Positions 1 to 7,888 of a stretch of DNA of 64,000 nucleotides are shown one piece after another. The stretch lies in contig NZ_CP033918.1 of NCBI RefSeq assembly GCF_003815675.1, forward strand, positions 620,001 through 684,000, given 5' to 3'. The notes under the pieces are model-generated. The model ran no database searches and was not told the DNA's origin. It saw nothing but the letters and a program-made list of their open reading frames with translations. Both the position numbers and the translations under genes were made by a program. Within the stretch, counting starts at the first letter, position 1; the number at the start of each line of letters is the position of its first letter. Origin of the DNA: Chryseobacterium sp. G0186 (GTDB lineage: Bacteria > Bacteroidota > Bacteroidia > Flavobacteriales > Weeksellaceae).

Positions 1-59
1 GGCTATTTTTGAAGTGGAATAGATGCTTGTGAATTTTAAGGCAAAAAATATGATTTAAG

Positions 60-245
60 TCTCTCGCAGATTGAACAGATTCCGCAGATGTTGATGTTTT
101 ACACTAATCTGCTTAATCCGCCAGATCTGCGAGAGATAAATAATTTTCTATCTTACAAAATAGACAGCATACAATTTTATCAAAGATAAAATCCTTGCGC
201 CTTACAGCATAAAGCGGGTAAAAACTCCTTGCGTATTTGCGTTTC
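60..245 (-). repeat. Dispersed composite intergenic repeat, copy 1
   Basis: The repeat has three modules. Module A has perfect 12-bp inverted arms, TCTCTCGCAGAT at 60-71 and ATCTGCGAGAGA at 125-136. Module B is a hairpin, ATTTTATC-AAA-GATAAAAT, at 174-192. Module C is a stretch with CCTTGCGCC and CTTGCG...TTTGCG at about 193-242. Related copies lie near 6.2 kb, 24.5-25.3 kb (tandem) and 30.5 kb. Read on the minus strand the order is C-B-A, the same as in the tandem array on the plus strand. It sits just beyond the 3' end of the minus-strand MocR gene. Bases 1-59 show nothing recognisable. Confidence 0.75.
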
Positions 246-268
246 TAACAAATTAATTCAACACAAAC

Positions 269-1702
269 TTATTCAGACAGCTTAGCCAATACTTCGGAAA
301 TGATTGTAATACTTTGCTCCAGCTGGTCTTCCTGAAGAGATCCATAGCTCAGCCTGAAACCATTTACATAATCCCGGCTGTACTGCTTCGGATGGATAAT
401 TTTGATATTCTTTTCCAGCAATGATGCTGTTACTTCATCCCAATCCAGTACTGCTTTGGGTACAATCCAGAATGCCAATCCGCCCTCAGGCAGTGTAAAA
501 TCGGCAATATCTTTCATATGTTCTTTTAAAAGGCGATATACAAAATCTCTCTTGTGTTTGTAATGGACTGTAGCTTTTTTAATATGTTTTTTTACTGCGC
601 CTTCCTTGATTAACTGCAAGACGGCTTGTTCCATAATGACATCTCCATGCACATCAATAATCTTTCTTAAACTTCCAATTTTATTGAGAAGATCCTGATT
701 TTTAGTGGCCAGATAACCAATTCTTAACGCCGGCGCCACCACTTTACTCAATGTTCCTACATAAACATAATGATCGAGTTCCGGAAAGCTGGAAAGGGGT
801 AAAATAGGACGATACCCGAAATGAAATTCATTATCATAATCATCCTCAATAATAGTGATATGGTGCTTGTTAGAAAGTTCGATTAGCCTCAGTCTCCTGG
901 ATAGGCTTAAAGTAACTGTTGTTGGATATTGCCGATGGGGGGTAATGTAGATTGCCTTTATGTTTTTATGTTGAATTAAAAGTTTTTCAATCATTTCAAT
1001 ATTAATTCCTTCCTTATCTACAGGCATGGGAAGTAGAGTGGCTCCAGTATATTCAAAAGCCTGCCATGCCGGCTGATAGCCCGGATCTTCTACAATGACA
1101 CAGTCTCCGGATTGTAAAAGACTTTGAGCAGTCAGAAACATTCCCATCTGGCTTCCCCGGGTAATGGATATTTCATTTTCCTGAATCTGCATTCCGCGCT
1201 GATGGTTCAGCATTTGAGAAATCATTTTCCGGAATTCAATATCTCCGTGTTCATTCCCATAGCCCATCATCTGCCATTTTGCCTTTATACTGAAGATCTG
1301 CCTGTACGCCCTTGCCAATTCTGTAACAGGTGCAATTTTACTGTCCGGATGACCATCATCAAAATTAATGATCATTCCATTGCCGGCCATTGGCTGATCC
1401 AGAGCATCTGAGATTCTGTGAATCCCTTTTGAATGAAGCATAGGAATTTTATCAGACACAAAAATTCCTTTCCTTTCCTTGGAAATCACCCATTCTTCAT
1501 TGATCAAAACCTGGTAGGCTTCTACAACTGTATTTCTGTTGATTTTCAGCATTACAGCCATATTCCGGCTGCCGGGAAGAGCATCTCCCGGTTTTAATCT
1601 TCCTGAACGAATGTCAGTAATAATGGTATCTGCGATCTGTAAATAAACAGCTTTGCCAAGCTTTTTATCAATTTCAAATTCTAATTTCCAAGGTCGAAGC
1701 AT
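269..1702 (-). CDS. MocR/PdxR-type transcriptional regulator (GntR HTH fused to aminotransferase-like domain)
   Basis: This 477-residue protein has an N-terminal GntR-type winged helix (about residues 15-85, with GDALPGSRNMA and the NRNTVVEAY recognition region). A class I aminotransferase-like domain follows, including ITRGSQMGM, VEDPGYQPAW, IEDDYDNEFHFG and the PLP-lysine region GTLSKVVAPALRIGY. In this family PLP is an effector cofactor and the protein is a DNA-binding regulator. I chose the ATG at 1700-1702, because residues encoded further upstream (to 1780) do not look like the family N-terminus. It is divergent from a cupin / DapA-family / thioredoxin-like group starting at 1802, which is its likely target. 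A second MocR protein lies at 59557-61044. Confidence 0.88.
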   Translation of the reverse strand: MLRPWKLEFEIDKKLGKAVYLQIADTIITDIRSGRLKPGDALPGSRNMAVMLKINRNTVVEAYQVLINEEWVISKERKGIFVSDKIPMLHSKGIHRISDALDQPMAGNGMIINFDDGHPDSKIAPVTELARAYRQIFSIKAKWQMMGYGNEHGDIEFRKMISQMLNHQRGMQIQENEISITRGSQMGMFLTAQSLLQSGDCVIVEDPGYQPAWQAFEYTGATLLPMPVDKEGINIEMIEKLLIQHKNIKAIYITPHRQYPTTVTLSLSRRLRLIELSNKHHITIIEDDYDNEFHFGYRPILPLSSFPELDHYVYVGTLSKVVAPALRIGYLATKNQDLLNKIGSLRKIIDVHGDVIMEQAVLQLIKEGAVKKHIKKATVHYKHKRDFVYRLLKEHMKDIADFTLPEGGLAFWIVPKAVLDWDEVTASLLEKNIKIIHPKQYSRDYVNGFRLSYGSLQEDQLEQSITIISEVLAKLSE

Positions 1703-1801
1703 CTGGACTATTTGTTTATGTGAAAACTGAGTTAGTTGAATGGTCCAAATATAGAATAATTTTGTCATGCAATAAAGCACAAACCATTAAATTTTAAAAT
1801 C

Positions 1802-2257
1802 ATGGACAAGAAACAATTTAGTTCAAAAGACTTTCACAAAACTTATGCAAGACCAGAGTTTGTAAAGCCCACACATTTAATCCATAAAAATGTAGAAAAT
1901 GCAGGGGAACACAATCAATTTTCAACGGAAAGAAAACATCCTGTATTCTTTGTTGATCTTCCCAGTAAAAATGTAAGTATGACCATTGGTGGGCTACTTC
2001 CTGCACAACAGACCAACAGACACCGTCATACCTACGAAACGGTATTATTTGTTTTAGAAGGAAAAGGCTGGACAGAAGTAGAAGACGAGCGCGTTCATTG
2101 GGAAGCGGGAGATGCTGTTTATATTCCTTCATGGGCTTGGCATAAACATCAAAACCTTAGTGATACTGAACCTGCAAAATACATCGCCTGCGAAAATGCT
2201 CCTCAGCTACAGAATCTGGGAGTTGCACTAAGGGAAGAAGAGGGAAGAGACCTTTAA
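1802..2257 (+). CDS. Cupin domain protein
   Basis: This 151-residue small beta-barrel protein has the two cupin motifs. The first includes NRHRHTYETVLFVLEGKG, with metal-ligand type His-x-His and Glu. The second includes GDAVYIPSWAWHKHQN, with the distal His. Cupins of this size are metal-dependent dioxygenases, isomerases or ligand-binding proteins, and the sequence does not say which. It begins about 100 bp from the divergent MocR start and is followed after 157 bp by a DapA-family aldolase, which suggests one small catabolic module under MocR control. Substrate unknown. Confidence 0.8.
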   Translation: MDKKQFSSKDFHKTYARPEFVKPTHLIHKNVENAGEHNQFSTERKHPVFFVDLPSKNVSMTIGGLLPAQQTNRHRHTYETVLFVLEGKGWTEVEDERVHWEAGDAVYIPSWAWHKHQNLSDTEPAKYIACENAPQLQNLGVALREEEGRDL

Positions 2258-2414
2258 TTTCCAATTATTAAGGGATATTAAGACTGTAAGCCGGCTAAAG
2301 CACACCACTCATTAGTTCATTCATATTAAATCAGGCTCACCTTAATATCCTCTTAATGATTTATTTGAAAGATTTTATAACAAAGCAGATTTTATTTTAA
2401 AATAAAGAAAAAAT

Positions 2415-3299
2415 ATGAAAAACGTTCCATTTAAGGGAATTATAGCGTATCCCATCACTCCTTTTGATGAAAATGAAAAAGTAGACATTCCTCTTTTTAA
2501 ACATTTGGTAGAAAGACTGATCACTTCCGGAAGCCACGGGATTGCTCCTTTGGGGAGTACAGGGGTAATGCCTTATCTGTCTGATGAAGAAAAAGAAGAA
2601 GTTACAGAAGCCACTTTACAGCAGGTAAAAGGAAGAATTCCGACTCTTGTTGGGGTTTCGAATCTTACAACGGAGAAAACAATTCACCATGCTCAGTTTG
2701 CAGAGAAAGCAGGAGCTGATGCAGTGATGATCATTCCGATGAGCTACTGGAAGCTTACCGATGACGAAATTGTAGCACATTATGATGCGGTAGCAAGTAA
2801 AATCTCCATTCCGATTATGGCTTACAATAATCCTGCAACAAGTGGAGTAGATATGTCTCCGGCTCTGTTGAAAAGACTGCTTGAAATTCCTAACGTTACG
2901 ATGATCAAAGAAAGTACAGGGGATATTCAAAGGATGCATTGTCTGAGAAGAGAATTAGGAGAAGAAGTGGCATTCTATAACGGTTCAAATCCGTTGGCGT
3001 TAGCTGCATTTTCTGCGGGAGCAAGAGGATGGTGTACAGCGGGCCCCAATCTTATTCCTGAACTTAATATCGGTCTTTATAATGCCGTTGAAGAGGGTGA
3101 TCTTGAAAAGGCAAAAAAGATTTTCTATCAACAGTTTGACCTTTTAAAATTTATTGTCAATAAAGGATTGCCTAGAGCCGTAAAATCTGGTCTTAATATT
3201 CTGGGTGAAGATGGCGGAAATTTGAGAAGTCCTTTAAAACCTCTACACGAAAAAGAAAGCGAAGAATTAAAAAATATTATCAAAACCCTTATTAATTAA
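2415..3299 (+). CDS. Dihydrodipicolinate synthase/N-acetylneuraminate lyase family aldolase
   Basis: This 294-residue TIM-barrel class I aldolase family member shows the pyruvate-carboxylate binding loop (PLGSTGVMPYL), the catalytic Tyr region (IMAYNNPATSG) and the Schiff-base lysine in MIKESTGD. The family covers DapA, NanA and several sugar-acid or keto-acid aldolases and dehydratases. Its place beside a cupin and a MocR regulator, away from lysine genes, makes a catabolic aldolase more likely than housekeeping DapA. It is followed 9 bp later by a small thioredoxin-like gene, probably co-transcribed. The exact substrate cannot be read from sequence. Confidence 0.82.
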   Translation: MKNVPFKGIIAYPITPFDENEKVDIPLFKHLVERLITSGSHGIAPLGSTGVMPYLSDEEKEEVTEATLQQVKGRIPTLVGVSNLTTEKTIHHAQFAEKAGADAVMIIPMSYWKLTDDEIVAHYDAVASKISIPIMAYNNPATSGVDMSPALLKRLLEIPNVTMIKESTGDIQRMHCLRRELGEEVAFYNGSNPLALAAFSAGARGWCTAGPNLIPELNIGLYNAVEEGDLEKAKKIFYQQFDLLKFIVNKGLPRAVKSGLNILGEDGGNLRSPLKPLHEKESEELKNIIKTLIN

Positions 3300-3308
3300 T
3301 ACAATCTT

Positions 3309-3542
3309 ATGAAAAAAAGCATTTTTTATCATGCAGGATGTCCTGTATGTACCAGCGCAGAACATGATATCGTAAACCTTATAGGTTTGGAAAATGTTGA
3401 AATTGTCCATCTAGGAAATGACAAAAGTAAAATTGAAGAGGCTGAAAAGGCTGGTATAAAGTCTGTACCTGCTTTGGTAACGCCTAACGGAAATGTTCTT
3501 CACATTAATTTCGGAGCATCCATGGAAGATGTAAAAAATTAG
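3309..3542 (+). CDS. Small thioredoxin/glutaredoxin-like protein
   Basis: This 77-residue protein has an N-terminal redox motif CPVC (HAGCPVCTSAEHD) and the KSVPALVTPNG segment that carries the cis-proline of the thioredoxin fold. It lies 9 bp after the aldolase gene and ends just before a strong bidirectional terminator, so it appears to be the last gene of the cupin-aldolase operon. It probably reduces a thiol or disulfide in a partner protein; the partner is unknown. Length fits short thioredoxin-family proteins, and there is no sign of truncation. Confidence 0.75.
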   Translation: MKKSIFYHAGCPVCTSAEHDIVNLIGLENVEIVHLGNDKSKIEEAEKAGIKSVPALVTPNGNVLHINFGASMEDVKN

Positions 3543-3559
3543 CATTATTAATCTTGTAT

Positions 3560-3611
3560 AAAAGAATCTGTCTCAAAAGTAAAATACTTATTTATTGAGA
3601 CAGATTCTTTT
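3560..3611. terminator. Bidirectional rho-independent terminator
   Basis: A perfect 17-bp stem (AAAAGAATCTGTCTCAA at 3560-3576 with its complement at 3595-3611) and an 18-nt loop are flanked by A-rich and T-rich tracts. It separates two convergent genes ending at 3542 (plus) and 3645 (minus). Confidence 0.85.
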
Positions 3612-3644
3612 GTTTTTAACTGTTTGTATGAATAATGTGGAACT

Positions 3645-4151
3645 TTAAATGGTTGCATTTCCTTCTATACCATCAGCATTATTGGTTTTATATCCTGTTA
3701 TCGCTGAAGCAACAAAGCTAAAGAGGCTGACCAGTTTTCCTGCTTTGGTATCCCAATAATAGGTTTCCTTAGGTTCTACACGGATAATGGAAACATTGGG
3801 GTCATCTTTTCCGTCAAACCAGGCTTTAGCCAAGGGAGACCATTTTTCCTCAATGGTAGCTTTATCTTTATAAACAGAGGCTTCTCCGTACACAGAAAGA
3901 TATTGAGAATCACCATTATTCATGAAAAATAACTGTACTCTACGATCTTCTTTTATTTCAAAATTTTTATTGCTGGTTCCACTGCTGATGAACCAGAGAT
4001 TCCCATGGTCATCTGTTTCCTGCAAGGTCATGGGCCTTGAACTGATAGGAGTTGTTTCCAATTCTGTACAGAACATGCATATTCGGGCATTTTCTGAGAG
4101 CTCTTTGATCTTTTTGATTGCTTCTAGATGAGTGAGATTTTGTGTTGACAT
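3645..4151 (-). CDS. Pyridoxamine 5'-phosphate oxidase-like (general stress protein 26 type) flavoprotein
   Basis: This 168-residue protein is of the split-barrel flavin-binding family. Segments include ARICMFCTELETTPISSRPM at the N-terminus, DHGNLWFISSGTSNKNFEI, VQLFFMNNGDSQYLSVYGEA and the KAWFDGKDDPNVSIIRVEP end that is characteristic of the general stress protein subgroup. These proteins bind FMN/FAD or F420-like cofactors and are often stress induced; their reaction is usually unknown. It stands alone on the minus strand between a terminator and a divergent AraC gene. Confidence 0.82.
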   Translation of the reverse strand: MSTQNLTHLEAIKKIKELSENARICMFCTELETTPISSRPMTLQETDDHGNLWFISSGTSNKNFEIKEDRRVQLFFMNNGDSQYLSVYGEASVYKDKATIEEKWSPLAKAWFDGKDDPNVSIIRVEPKETYYWDTKAGKLVSLFSFVASAITGYKTNNADGIEGNATI

Positions 4152-4323
4152 AATATATTATTTTAAGTGATTGGTATTAATAATATTCAACAAAATGAAG
4201 AATAATAGGTACTAAAGCATTCAAATACCTGACCAAAAGGGAATAAAATGTGGTACCTGGATTTGATTTTTTTTAGAAAAGATAATTTTAAGGTATAATT
4301 TTATATTTCCTAGGATATTTAAA

Positions 4324-5145
4324 ATGATAAGTTTTTATGTACATTTGAATATGCAGATTTCGCCTCCAAAACCTCTGAAATCCTTCATAAGACATTACAT
4401 CTTCCTGGAAAATACGGAAAAGGATATTAAGAATGTAAGATTATTCAGTGATGGAAGCACCGGACTTATTTTATCCGGTGAGATGAATCTGTATTCTCAT
4501 CTTTCAAAAGAACAAATGCCACTTTCGTTTTTTTATGGACCTTTAAGCAGTTATAAAGACTTTTATTCAAAAGGAAGATTTTCGTTAATTGCTGTAGTAT
4601 TTCAGCCTTATTTTTTGAATACTCTTCTGAAATCTTCTGCAAAGGAAGTTCAGAATCAAATCATTTCAGTGGAAGATATATTAAAAAATAAGATGCAGCC
4701 TTTTCAGGAAAGCCTTTTTAATGGGGCAGATCCTTTATCGATCATCAATCATCTGAATGCTTTCTTTACCGGATTTGCTGAAGAAATAAAGTCAGATTAC
4801 GGCTTTATAACGGCTGTTCAGCAATATATCCTTCTCAATAAAGGTGCTGTATCATTAAAAGAACTGGAAAAGTTTACAGGATATTCTGAACGACAGCTGG
4901 AACGGAAATTTGATCATGAGATAGGAATGTCTCCCAAAAAATACAGCAATATTATTAGACTTCATTATTTTTTAAGCCTCATTAATAAGGGGATTGACCA
5001 TCAAAGTATGACAAAGCTTTCTTATGATGCCGGCTATTCTGATCAGTCACATCTTATCAGGGAGTTTAAAAACAATATCGGTCTTACTCCCAAACAATAC
5101 CTGAATACTGAAAACAAATTGGCCGTAAATTTCATTGAACTATAA
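4324..5145 (+). CDS. AraC family transcriptional regulator
   Basis: This 273-residue protein has an N-terminal ligand or oligomerisation domain of the kind found in Bacteroidota AraC proteins (about residues 10-130, with SPPKPLKSFIRHYIFLEN). A C-terminal AraC double helix-turn-helix follows (about residues 175-265, with SLKELEKFTGYSERQLERKF and KLSYDAGYSDQSHLIREFK, ending GLTPKQYL). An alternative ATG nine codons downstream is also possible. It is divergent from the stress-type flavoprotein gene at 4151 and 64 bp ahead of the nitrilase gene, either of which could be its target. Confidence 0.85.
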   Translation: MISFYVHLNMQISPPKPLKSFIRHYIFLENTEKDIKNVRLFSDGSTGLILSGEMNLYSHLSKEQMPLSFFYGPLSSYKDFYSKGRFSLIAVVFQPYFLNTLLKSSAKEVQNQIISVEDILKNKMQPFQESLFNGADPLSIINHLNAFFTGFAEEIKSDYGFITAVQQYILLNKGAVSLKELEKFTGYSERQLERKFDHEIGMSPKKYSNIIRLHYFLSLINKGIDHQSMTKLSYDAGYSDQSHLIREFKNNIGLTPKQYLNTENKLAVNFIEL

Positions 5146-5209
5146 ATCTTCATGTCGGTTTTATACAATTTTCTGAGAGTGCTGTGCTGTAGTTTTGCTG
5201 AAAAAAACA

Positions 5210-6163
5210 ATGAATATTAAAATTTCAACAGCACAATTTGAAAACAGAAGTGGAGATAAGCAATATAATCTTTCTGTTATAGAAAAACTTGCTGCACAGG
5301 CTGCTTCCCAAGGTTCAAATGTGATTGCATTCCATGAATGTTCCATTACAGGATATACTTTTGCCCGAAAACTTTCCAGAGAGCAGCTTCTTGATATTGC
5401 GGAATGTATTCCTGATGGAGAAAGCATTCAAAGGCTGCAGCAAATTGCCACTCAGTATGATATTACGATTCTTACCGGACTTTTTGAAAAAGATGAACAA
5501 AACAACCTTTTCAAGGCCTATGTTTGTGTAGATAAAACCGGATTGAAAGCAAAATACAGAAAACTTCACCCATTCATCAATCCACATCTTACGCCAGGTA
5601 ATGAATACTGTGTATTTGATATTTTGGGATGGAAGTGTGGAATTCTTATCTGCTATGATAACAATATTATTGAAAATGTAAGAGCAACCAGACTTTTGGG
5701 TGCTGAAATTATCTTCATGCCTCATGTGACCATGTGTACTCCGTCTACAAGGCCTGGAGCAGGTTTTGTAGATCCACAGCTTTGGGTAAAGAGGGAAACC
5801 GACCCTACTTCTCTACGTTTGGAATTTAATGGTATGAAAGGAAAGGACTGGCTGATGAAGTGGCTTCCATCAAGAGCTTATGATAATGGAGCTTATATTG
5901 TTTTTTCAAATCCTATAGGAATGGATGATGATCAGCTGAAGAACGGATGTTCCATGATTATTGATCCTTTTGGCGATGTCATTGCAGAATGCCGTTCATT
6001 TGATGACAGTTTTGAAACGGCAACCATCAATCCTGAAAAACTTACACAGGCAGGAGGTTACCGATATATTAAGGCACGCAGGCCGGAATTATACAGTGAA
6101 ATTATTGGACAGGACCATTTCTCGGAACAGAAAGTGGTTTGGCTGGATGATAAAAGCAAGTAA
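5210..6163 (+). CDS. Nitrilase/cyanide hydratase (carbon-nitrogen hydrolase) family protein
   Basis: This 317-residue protein carries the Glu-Lys-Cys catalytic triad of the C-N hydrolase superfamily: Glu in IAFHECSITGY, Lys in KYRKLHPF and Cys in CGILICYDN. These enzymes hydrolyse amides, nitriles or N-carbamoyl compounds. The specific substrate is not visible. I prefer the ATG at 5210; an in-frame TTG at 5195 adds only five residues. It follows the AraC regulator on the same strand and ends before a copy of the dispersed composite repeat. Confidence 0.82.
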   Translation: MNIKISTAQFENRSGDKQYNLSVIEKLAAQAASQGSNVIAFHECSITGYTFARKLSREQLLDIAECIPDGESIQRLQQIATQYDITILTGLFEKDEQNNLFKAYVCVDKTGLKAKYRKLHPFINPHLTPGNEYCVFDILGWKCGILICYDNNIIENVRATRLLGAEIIFMPHVTMCTPSTRPGAGFVDPQLWVKRETDPTSLRLEFNGMKGKDWLMKWLPSRAYDNGAYIVFSNPIGMDDDQLKNGCSMIIDPFGDVIAECRSFDDSFETATINPEKLTQAGGYRYIKARRPELYSEIIGQDHFSEQKVVWLDDKSK

Positions 6164-6213
6164 AACGTAGAGAATTGCTTATTGTAAGGAAAAAAGCTTT
6201 TATGTTTTTAAAT

Positions 6214-6367
6214 TTTCTCGCAGATTTTGATGTTTTAAAAATAATCTGCTCAATCAGCTAGATCTGCGAGAAACAAAAAATAATATACAGCATAAAATTT
6301 TATCAACGATAAAAGCCCTGCGCCTTAAAAAATAGTAAATTATTTAAAATCCTTGCGCCCTTGCGAA
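6214..6367 (-). repeat. Dispersed composite intergenic repeat, copy 2
   Basis: Module A has perfect 12-bp arms, TTTCTCGCAGAT at 6214-6225 and ATCTGCGAGAAA at 6262-6273. Module B is TTTTATC-AAC-GATAAAA at 6298-6314. Module C (CTGCGCC, then CTTGCGCCCTTGCG) ends near 6366. Compared with copy 1, the second position of the arm differs on both sides so that pairing is kept. It lies between two convergent genes (nitrilase and pdeM). Confidence 0.75.
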
Positions 6368-6389
6368 ACCCAACAACCCTATATTCTAT

Positions 6390-7034
6390 TTAAATTTCAT
6401 AGATCTCAGCATCAGTAAATACAAAAAAAGTACTCTTTTTAGGGACGTTTTTGGTATCCAACCCTGTGAATTCACTGAAAGCCGGCAGCAATAATTGATT
6501 GCTAGTTAAAGCAAAGCAGGGTAGCCTTATGTTTTTTACGGCAGAGTTTAAAATAATTCCAGGATGAATATGTCCTGTAACTTGAAAACCAGACTTTGTT
6601 TTATCAAAATCATGAATAAAGGTAAATGAATCAATTTCCAGTAAGGGAGCTTTAAAATTCAGGCAAAGCTTCTTTTCCAGTGATCCTGAAATCCGGTCAT
6701 GATTTCCTTCGATAAGATAAAATGAGAGGTCAGGATATTGGTTTCTCCATGTACAAAACTTGTCCACATCTGAATTATCACCTGCATGAATCAAATCTCC
6801 GACAACAATGAACTTTTCAGGCTGAAAATATTCAATCAAAGCGGATAATCTTTCCAGATCGCTCTTCATAATATGATTGGAAAGGGCAATTCCATTCTTA
6901 CGGAAATGAGCGGTCTTTCCGATATGAAGATCAGAAAGAATTAATGCTTTTTCCTTTTCCCAAAATACTGCTCGCTGATTGGTTAGGGTAAAGGTTTCGT
7001 TTTGAATTACAATATTTTTTGTTGCAATAAACAT
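6390..7034 (-). CDS. pdeM: Ligase-associated DNA damage response endonuclease PdeM (metallophosphoesterase)
   Basis: This 214-residue calcineurin-like phosphoesterase shows the ordered metal-binding motifs: LSDLHIGKTAHFRKNG, VVGDLIHAG, IEGNHDR and VTGHIHPG. The 'HIGKTAHFRKNG' form of the first motif is typical of the small subgroup encoded with ATP-dependent ligase, Lhr-like helicase and beta-CASP exonuclease. All three of those are present on the same strand downstream in the window (7889-12922), separated from this gene by the broken phosphoglycerate mutase gene. It is inferred to act on DNA ends or damaged DNA in the same pathway. Confidence 0.85.
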   Translation of the reverse strand: MFIATKNIVIQNETFTLTNQRAVFWEKEKALILSDLHIGKTAHFRKNGIALSNHIMKSDLERLSALIEYFQPEKFIVVGDLIHAGDNSDVDKFCTWRNQYPDLSFYLIEGNHDRISGSLEKKLCLNFKAPLLEIDSFTFIHDFDKTKSGFQVTGHIHPGIILNSAVKNIRLPCFALTSNQLLLPAFSEFTGLDTKNVPKKSTFFVFTDAEIYEI

Positions 7035-7107
7035 TTATAAGATTATAGTTATGAATAGCTGAATTTCAGCTGTTTTTATCTGGGATACTTTTTACATCTC
7101 ATAAAAG

Positions 7108-7710
7108 TTAGCTTTCTCGTTGGTGTACATGAAAATGTTCATCAAAAATATAGACAATGGGAATGCCTGTTGCTATTTCTCTTTCTGAAATTTCTTCAGG
7201 TGATAAATGTTCCAGATACATAATTTATGCACGAAGACTGTTTCCGTGGGCAACAATCAAAACATTTTCATCTTTTTTCAATAAGGGTACAATTTCTCTT
7301 TCAAAATAAGGAATCACTCTGTTATAGGTATCCTTAAGACTTTCACCTCCCGGCGGAACCACATCATAGGATCTGCGCCATATGTAAACCTGTTCATCTC
7401 CATATTTTTCTGCTGTTTCAGCCTTATTAAGTCCCTCAAGGTCTCCGTAGGAGCGTTCATTCAGCGCCTTATCCATAATAATGGGAATATCCGGGTTTCC
7501 TATTTCGTCAAGAATAATGGTGAGGGTGTGTTGAGCTCTGATCAATACTGAGGTAAAGGCAATATTTATCTTTTCTTTCCTCAGGGCAATTCCTGCTTTT
7601 TTAGCTTCATCAATTCCTGTTTCTGTTATATCAATATTCTGCCAGCCTGTAAATCTGTTTTCCAGATTCCAGAGTGACTGTCCGTGGCGGACTAAAAACA
7701 ATTTTGCCAT
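7108..7710 (-). pseudogene. gpmA: 2,3-bisphosphoglycerate-dependent phosphoglycerate mutase, interrupted by in-frame TAA
   Basis: Residues 1-161 match the dPGM family: the catalytic phosphohistidine motif [45 protein letters not shown] and the second catalytic His in [13 protein letters not shown] at 7225-7227 then stops translation. The same frame continues without a shift for 38 more sensible codons (IMYLEHLSPEEIS..., then ATGIPIVYIFDEHF) to the stop at 7108-7110. E. coli GpmA has a leucine (ALVKYL) where the stop stands, so TTA to TAA is the simplest change. The shortened product keeps the catalytic residues but lacks the C-terminal segment that packs against the active site. Confidence 0.85.
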
Positions 7711-7888
7711 TATTTTAGTTTTATGGTGTTCTTCAAAGAAGATATTCTAAGGTACGAACTTATCGAGTGGAATTCACCATAAAGAATATGAATTTTTACA
7801 TATTTTTAAACATTTCAGCTTTTTAAAAATTACAGTAAATGAGTCAATTTTAATTCTTTGAAAACCATTTCTTTAAAGATATCTGGAT

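Noticed and set aside
1703..1780. N-terminal extension of the first MocR protein
   Set aside because: The 26 residues are hydrophobic and unlike other family members, and would reach almost to the divergent cupin gene.
5195..5209. TTG start at 5195 for the nitrilase
   Set aside because: The ATG five codons later gives the usual family start (NIKISTAQFE) and is the more common start codon.
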